In this document: in pieces, positions 6,876-10,808 of the stretch
How the letters are laid out: each line of letters begins with the position of its first letter
Numbering within the stretch: position 1 is the stretch's first letter
DNA from: an uncultured Sphingomonadales bacterium
Lineage (GTDB): Bacteria > Pseudomonadota > Alphaproteobacteria > Sphingomonadales > Sphingomonadaceae
Assembly (NCBI GenBank): GCA_937898535.1
Contig: CALDKP010000358.1
Location: 1-10,808 of the forward strand
Direction: 5' to 3'
DNA: 10,808 bases
Made by a program: the position numbers and the translations under genes
Notes under the pieces: model-generated
The model's input: the letters and a program-made list of their open reading frames with translations, nothing else
What the model was told of the DNA's origin: nothing
Databases searched by the model: none

Positions 6876-7945
6876 TGCTGTATATATTGGCCGAATATCT
6901 TGGTTTCCCGGGTCTGTTGAACCTTATCCGCTATCTCAGTTTCCGTTCGGGGGCCGCCGTTGCCACCGCGCTGATTATCGGTCTTTTGATCGGTCCGCGC
7001 TTCATCAGCATGCTGCGTGTCCGTCAGGGGAAGGGCCAGCCCATTCGCAGCGACGGCCCGCAATCCCACCTTGCCAAGGTCGGCACGCCGACCATGGGCG
7101 GCCTGATGATATTGGTGTCGGTCGGTGTCTCGATGCTGCTGTGGATGGACCTGACCAATGTGTATGTTTGGGCATGTCTGCTGGTCACCGCAGGCTTTGG
7201 CACCGTCGGATTTCTCGACGATTATGACAAGGTCAAAAAGCGCAGTCACAAGGGCGTTTCGGGCAGAGTCCGGCTGCTGATGGAGTTCGCGATTGCGGGC
7301 GTTGCGGTGTCGCTGATTGTATCGCAATCAGGCGGCATGTTGTATCTGCCCTTCGTCAATGGTCCCGTTGTTGATCTGGGTTGGTGGTATGTACCGTTTG
7401 GCGCGTTTGTTATCGTGTCCTTTGGCAATGCGGTGAACCTGACCGATGGCCTTGACGGATTGGCTACTATGCCAGTGATTATCGCGTCAGTCGCATTCAT
7501 GCTTATCGTCTATATGGTGGGTAACGCCAAATATGCGGCCTATTTGGGCATCCCCTTTTACTTGGGCGCTGGCGATCTTGCGATGTTGTGCGGCGCAATC
7601 GTGGGCGCTGGTTTGGCGTTCCTGTGGTTCAACGCGCCGCCTGCTGCGGTGTTCATGGGCGATACGGGCAGCCTTGCCTTGGGCGGCACGTTGGGCGCGA
7701 TCGCGGTTGTCGCGCATCATGAATTTGTGCTCGCTATCATTGGCGGACTTTTCGTGATCGAAGCGCTGTCGGTCATCATTCAGGTGTTCTGGTTCAAACG
7801 CACCGGAAAGCGTATCTTCCGCATGGCGCCCATCCACCACCATTTTGAACAGCTTGGCTGGTCGGAACCGACCGTTGTTATCCGTTTCTGGATTGTCGCT
7901 TTCGTGCTCGCGCTTGCAGGGCTATCAACGCTCAAGCTCAGATGA
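6875..7945 (+). CDS. mraY: Phospho-MurNAc-pentapeptide transferase MraY
   Basis: MraY is the integral membrane enzyme that transfers phospho-MurNAc-pentapeptide from UDP to undecaprenyl phosphate, giving lipid I and UMP. The 356-aa product is strongly hydrophobic and consistent with the family's ten membrane helices. Key sites are present: D115-D116-Y-D-K on the cytoplasmic side, N188-L-T-D191-G-L-D194, D263 in MGDTGSLALGG, and the His triplet 321-323 in PIHHHFEQLGW. These include the conserved aspartates needed for Mg2+ and catalysis. The early HLAKVGTPTMGG stretch is also diagnostic. The start is in TAATG with the murF stop, with GGTGGGA (6861-6867) 7 bases upstream. The stop overlaps murD as ATGA. 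Confidence 0.98.
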   Translation: MLYILAEYLGFPGLLNLIRYLSFRSGAAVATALIIGLLIGPRFISMLRVRQGKGQPIRSDGPQSHLAKVGTPTMGGLMILVSVGVSMLLWMDLTNVYVWACLLVTAGFGTVGFLDDYDKVKKRSHKGVSGRVRLLMEFAIAGVAVSLIVSQSGGMLYLPFVNGPVVDLGWWYVPFGAFVIVSFGNAVNLTDGLDGLATMPVIIASVAFMLIVYMVGNAKYAAYLGIPFYLGAGDLAMLCGAIVGAGLAFLWFNAPPAAVFMGDTGSLALGGTLGAIAVVAHHEFVLAIIGGLFVIEALSVIIQVFWFKRTGKRIFRMAPIHHHFEQLGWSEPTVVIRFWIVAFVLALAGLSTLKLR

Positions 7946-9231
7946 TTACTACCCCCGCCTTCAAAGACCGTAAGTTTGCGATACTGGGGCTTGCGCGCTC
8001 CGGCCTTGCAGCTGCGCGGTCGCTGGTTGCGGGTGGTGCTGAAATTCTTGCATGGGATAATGACGAAGGCGCGCGCGCCAAAATTGCCGATATTGCGATC
8101 ATTGGCGATCCGTTGCTGGCGGACCTGTCGGGCTATGATGCGATTGTTGTATCGCCCGGCGTGCCCATCAACTGCCATCCCATAGCGGACAAGGCGAAGG
8201 CGGAAGGGCTGCCGTTAATCGGCGACATCGAATTATTCGCAATGGCGCGGGCAAGTCTGCCGCCGCACCATGTTGTCGGCATTACCGGCACCAATGGGAA
8301 ATCGACGACGACCGCCTTGGTCCACCATGTGTTGGAGTGCGCTGGGCTGCCCGTTCGCATGGGCGGAAACATTGGCTTGCCAATTTTGTCGCAGGCACCG
8401 CTGCCCGCAGGCGGTGTATATGTGTTGGAGCTTTCCAGCTATCAGATCGACATTACCCGTTCCCTGTCGTGCGATGCGGCCGCGTTGATTAACCTGTCAC
8501 CCGATCATCTGGATCGCTATGATGGTTACGCAGGCTATGTCGCTTCCAAGGCGCGCCTGTTCGACATGCAGACCGGAAATACGCATTCCGTGTTTGGCAA
8601 AGGTGACGCCGATACCGAGCAGGTGTATCGCGATGTGCTTGCGCGACGCGGTGCTGAATTGGTACATCTGGCAGACCCGGCGTTGGTCGCAGGGCAGGCG
8701 GATTGGCCTTCGTTGCAAGGCCCTCATAATCTGCAGAATATCGCCGTCGCCATCGCGATTGTGGAATCGCTTGGCGTGACTGAGGCGCAATGGCGCCCAG
8801 CAATGGCGACATTTCAAGGTCTTGCGCACCGGATGGAGGTCGTTGCCGAACGCAATGGCGTCTTGTTCGTCAACGACAGCAAGGCCACCAACGCAGCATC
8901 GACGGCACCCGCGCTTGCGGCCTATCCACGCGTTCACTGGATCGTCGGCGGTCTGCCCAAGACAGATAATTTGGACGAGTGCATTCCCAATTTCGGCCAT
9001 GTCGTGAAAGCCTATACCATTGGTGAAGCGGGACCATTGTTTCACGAACTGCTGTCGCCGCATATGCCGGTCGAGCGTAGCGAAATGATGGGCACGGCGG
9101 TTTGTTCCGCCGCTGCCCAAGCAGAGCCAGGCGATGTTATCATGCTGTCGCCCGCTTGCGCGTCATTCGACCAATTCAAAGATTTTGAGGCGCGCGGTGA
9201 CGCGTTCCGGGCGATTGTTGAGGCGCTATGA
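7942..9231 (+). CDS. murD: UDP-MurNAc-L-alanine:D-glutamate ligase MurD
   Basis: MurD adds D-glutamate to UDP-MurNAc-L-alanine, using ATP, in the cytoplasm. The 429-aa product starts with the nucleotide-binding fold typical of MurD (ILGLARSGLAAARSL), then has the P-loop TGTNGKS at residues 115-121, LSSYQ, the LSPDHLDRYDGY segment with Lys203 in SKARLF at the place of the carbamylated lysine, HRMEVV, VNDSKATN, and the C-terminal SPACASFDQFKDFEARGDAF. VNDSKATN and SPACASFD mark MurD rather than MurE or MurF. Length is usual. No Shine-Dalgarno sequence is visible close before the ATG at 7942, so translation is probably coupled to mraY through the ATGA overlap. Confidence 0.97.
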   Translation: MITTPAFKDRKFAILGLARSGLAAARSLVAGGAEILAWDNDEGARAKIADIAIIGDPLLADLSGYDAIVVSPGVPINCHPIADKAKAEGLPLIGDIELFAMARASLPPHHVVGITGTNGKSTTTALVHHVLECAGLPVRMGGNIGLPILSQAPLPAGGVYVLELSSYQIDITRSLSCDAAALINLSPDHLDRYDGYAGYVASKARLFDMQTGNTHSVFGKGDADTEQVYRDVLARRGAELVHLADPALVAGQADWPSLQGPHNLQNIAVAIAIVESLGVTEAQWRPAMATFQGLAHRMEVVAERNGVLFVNDSKATNAASTAPALAAYPRVHWIVGGLPKTDNLDECIPNFGHVVKAYTIGEAGPLFHELLSPHMPVERSEMMGTAVCSAAAQAEPGDVIMLSPACASFDQFKDFEARGDAFRAIVEAL

Positions 9232-10442
9232 ACGGCGAACGTAAAGAAGTTCCTTGGGTGCTGGCCGCAAAGACCGGAAAAATCGGCTTTGCGAACCGGC
9301 TTGGCCGTGGCGACCGATCGCCGCTTGGCGTGTGGTTCTGGGAACTCGACCGCGTGTTATTGTCGCTGATGATGGTTTTGATTGCGATCGGCTTGCTGGC
9401 GGTTGCGGCGGGGTCCCCCGCAGGTGCACAGCGTCTGTCGTCGTCCACAACGCAATTGTCATCTTTGCACTTCTTCTACCGGCAATTGATTTGGGTGATT
9501 ATCGGGGTGCCGTTGATGCTTCTCGTATCGATGTATCCGCGCGAACAGGCACGCCGCTTTGGGGTTTTCTTCTTTTGCGTTTTCTTTGTGTTGCTGGCGC
9601 TGGTGCCCATCATTGGCCGCGAGGTGAACGGGTCGCAGCGCTGGATTGGCGCGGGTTTTGCGGGGCTTCAGCCATCCGAATTTCTCAAACCCTTTTACGC
9701 CGTCGCAATGGCATGGATTATCAGCTGGCGGTTGAAAGACCCTAGCTTGCCGGTGCTCGTCCTGAGCAGCATCGTAACGGGTTTTGTCTGCTTCTTCTTG
9801 TTGTTGCAGCCTGACCTTGGCCAGACCATTTTGTTCATGGGCACATGGTTTGCGTTGATGATGGTGGCCGGCGTCCCGGCATCACGGCTGTGGGGACTCA
9901 TCATCAGCGGCGTCGTGTTTATCGTGCTGGCCTATAATTTCTATCCGGTCGCAACGCAGCGCATCGATGCATGGATTTTCGGCACAGAAGGCCTGACGCA
10001 TGACAAGATGGCGTTGGCGACGTTGACCAACGGTGGTTTCATCGGTCTTGGCCCCGGCCTTGGCATCAAAAAATATTCGCTGCCTGAAGGACATACCGAT
10101 TATATCTTCTCCGTCATTGGTGAAGAATTCGGTTTGTTGGCGTGCATCGTTATCGCCATTTTGTATTTCGCCATTTTGGTCCGCATCATCATTCGGCTGC
10201 TCGATGAAAAAGACCAGTTTGTGGTTCTGGCCGTAACGGGGCTTGGTGCGCAATTTTGTGGTCAGGCGATGATCAACATGGCGGTTAACCTTGGTGTCTT
10301 TCCGTCCAAGGGCATGACCCTGCCGTTTATCAGCTATGGTGGATCGTCCATTTTGGCGCTGTCGGTGACCTGCGGTCTCATCTTGGCACTGACGAAGCGT
10401 AACCCATATCTTGACCGGTCGCTGTATATGGTGAAGGGATAA
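9228..10442 (+). CDS. ftsW: Septal peptidoglycan glycosyltransferase FtsW (SEDS family)
   Basis: FtsW polymerises lipid II into septal glycan strands and acts as a pair with FtsI. The 404-aa product has about 43 hydrophilic, basic N-terminal residues and then the repeated hydrophobic segments of a ten-helix SEDS protein. Motifs: G130-R-E-V-N-G-S-Q-R-W-I140, QPSEFLKP at 148-155, QPDLGQT, the GLGPGLG and KYSLPEGHTDYIF stretch with Asp291 at the position of the catalytic SEDS aspartate, and near the end PSKGMTLPFISYGGSS. The FtsW versus RodA choice is supported by the place between murD and murG. It overlaps murD as ATGA, with GAGG (9220-9223) just upstream. The last bases carry the murG ribosome binding site. 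Confidence 0.97.
   Translation: MNGERKEVPWVLAAKTGKIGFANRLGRGDRSPLGVWFWELDRVLLSLMMVLIAIGLLAVAAGSPAGAQRLSSSTTQLSSLHFFYRQLIWVIIGVPLMLLVSMYPREQARRFGVFFFCVFFVLLALVPIIGREVNGSQRWIGAGFAGLQPSEFLKPFYAVAMAWIISWRLKDPSLPVLVLSSIVTGFVCFFLLLQPDLGQTILFMGTWFALMMVAGVPASRLWGLIISGVVFIVLAYNFYPVATQRIDAWIFGTEGLTHDKMALATLTNGGFIGLGPGLGIKKYSLPEGHTDYIFSVIGEEFGLLACIVIAILYFAILVRIIIRLLDEKDQFVVLAVTGLGAQFCGQAMINMAVNLGVFPSKGMTLPFISYGGSSILALSVTCGLILALTKRNPYLDRSLYMVKG
10434..10439 (+). promoter_or_regulatory. Ribosome binding site of murG
   Basis: AAGGGA at the very end of ftsW lies 8 bases before the ATG at 10448. murG is the one gene after mraZ that does not overlap its neighbour, and it has its own well-placed site. Confidence 0.75.
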
Positions 10443-10447
10443 CGTCC

Positions 10448-10808
10448 ATGACCACTTCTCGGCATTATGTGTTGGCCGCTGGCGGGACAGGGGGGCATCT
10501 TATCCCTGCGTTTGCGCTGGGGCAGGAACTTCTGAACAGAGGCCACCATGTTGCCTTGATAACCGACGCGCGCGGTGCGAAAATTCCGGGCTGCCCCGAG
10601 AAGATGGCAACGCACATTTTGCCTGCAGGCCGTATCACAAAAAGCCCGCGCAGTTGGCTGCCCGGCATTCAGGCTATCGCTGAAGGTCGAAAGATGGCGC
10701 GGCGCCTGTACGCCAGCTTTGAACCAACGGCAGTTGTTGGCTTTGGCGGATATCCCGCATTCCCAGCCTTGCTGGGCGCATTTGCCGAAAAAATTCCGAC
10801 GATCATTC
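10448..10808 (+). CDS. murG: Undecaprenyl-PP-MurNAc-pentapeptide GlcNAc transferase MurG (partial, 5' part)
   Basis: MurG is the membrane-associated glycosyltransferase that adds GlcNAc from UDP-GlcNAc to lipid I to make lipid II. The first 120 residues are present and the frame runs open to the window edge; the full protein is usually about 350-370 aa, so roughly two thirds are missing. The N-terminal domain shows the first glycine-rich loop, GGTGGH at residues 12-17, followed by LIPAFALGQEL, and the second loop GFGGYPAFPALL from residue 98. Both are diagnostic for MurG. The ATG at 10448 is five bases after the ftsW stop. The donor-binding C-terminal domain cannot be assessed. Confidence 0.96.
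   Translation, partial: MTTSRHYVLAAGGTGGHLIPAFALGQELLNRGHHVALITDARGAKIPGCPEKMATHILPAGRITKSPRSWLPGIQAIAEGRKMARRLYASFEPTAVVGFGGYPAFPALLGAFAEKIPTII

Noticed and set aside
1..10808. Search for a novel defence, mobile or biosynthetic system, CRISPR repeats, tRNA or rRNA
   Set aside because: Every frame with family signal belongs to the known dcw set, the coding DNA is packed without gaps, and no repeat array, transposase, integrase or RNA gene signature is visible.

Overview
The window is a continuous stretch of a division and cell wall (dcw) cluster. All genes lie on the + strand in the order mraZ, rsmH, ftsL, ftsI, murE, murF, mraY, murD, ftsW, murG, with murG cut by the right edge. Every call rests on family motifs read in the translations. 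The MurE DNPR motif indicates meso-diaminopimelate peptidoglycan, as in Gram-negative bacteria. The MraZ sequence and the long Ala/Lys/Pro-rich FtsL look to me like those of Alphaproteobacteria, most probably Sphingomonadales; genus is not resolvable and this placement is from memory of the families.

Layout. Positions 1-265 form an AT-rich leader without a credible gene. It holds helically phased CCC runs that resemble MraZ operators (104-163), a weak promoter candidate (90-117), a perfect 10+10 bp inverted repeat (204-225) and a small hairpin over the mraZ Shine-Dalgarno sequence (240-251). From mraZ to ftsW every junction overlaps: ATGA (4 bp) at mraZ/rsmH, rsmH/ftsL, murE/murF, mraY/murD and murD/ftsW; 1 bp (TAATG or TAGTG) at ftsL/ftsI, ftsI/murE and murF/mraY. 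murG follows ftsW after 5 bp. No terminator or internal intergenic promoter space is visible, so the set reads as one translationally coupled operon.

How the genes work together. MurD, MurE and MurF add D-Glu, meso-DAP and D-Ala-D-Ala to UDP-MurNAc-L-Ala in the cytoplasm. MraY moves the product to undecaprenyl phosphate (lipid I) and MurG adds GlcNAc (lipid II). FtsW (SEDS glycosyltransferase) and FtsI (class B transpeptidase) polymerise and cross-link septal peptidoglycan, with FtsL as divisome scaffold and activator. MraZ is the cluster's transcription factor and RsmH methylates 16S rRNA.

The gene content is ordinary. I see no mobile element, CRISPR array, tRNA, rRNA or novel multi-gene system. 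The interesting material is in the mraZ leader and in the long FtsL tail.
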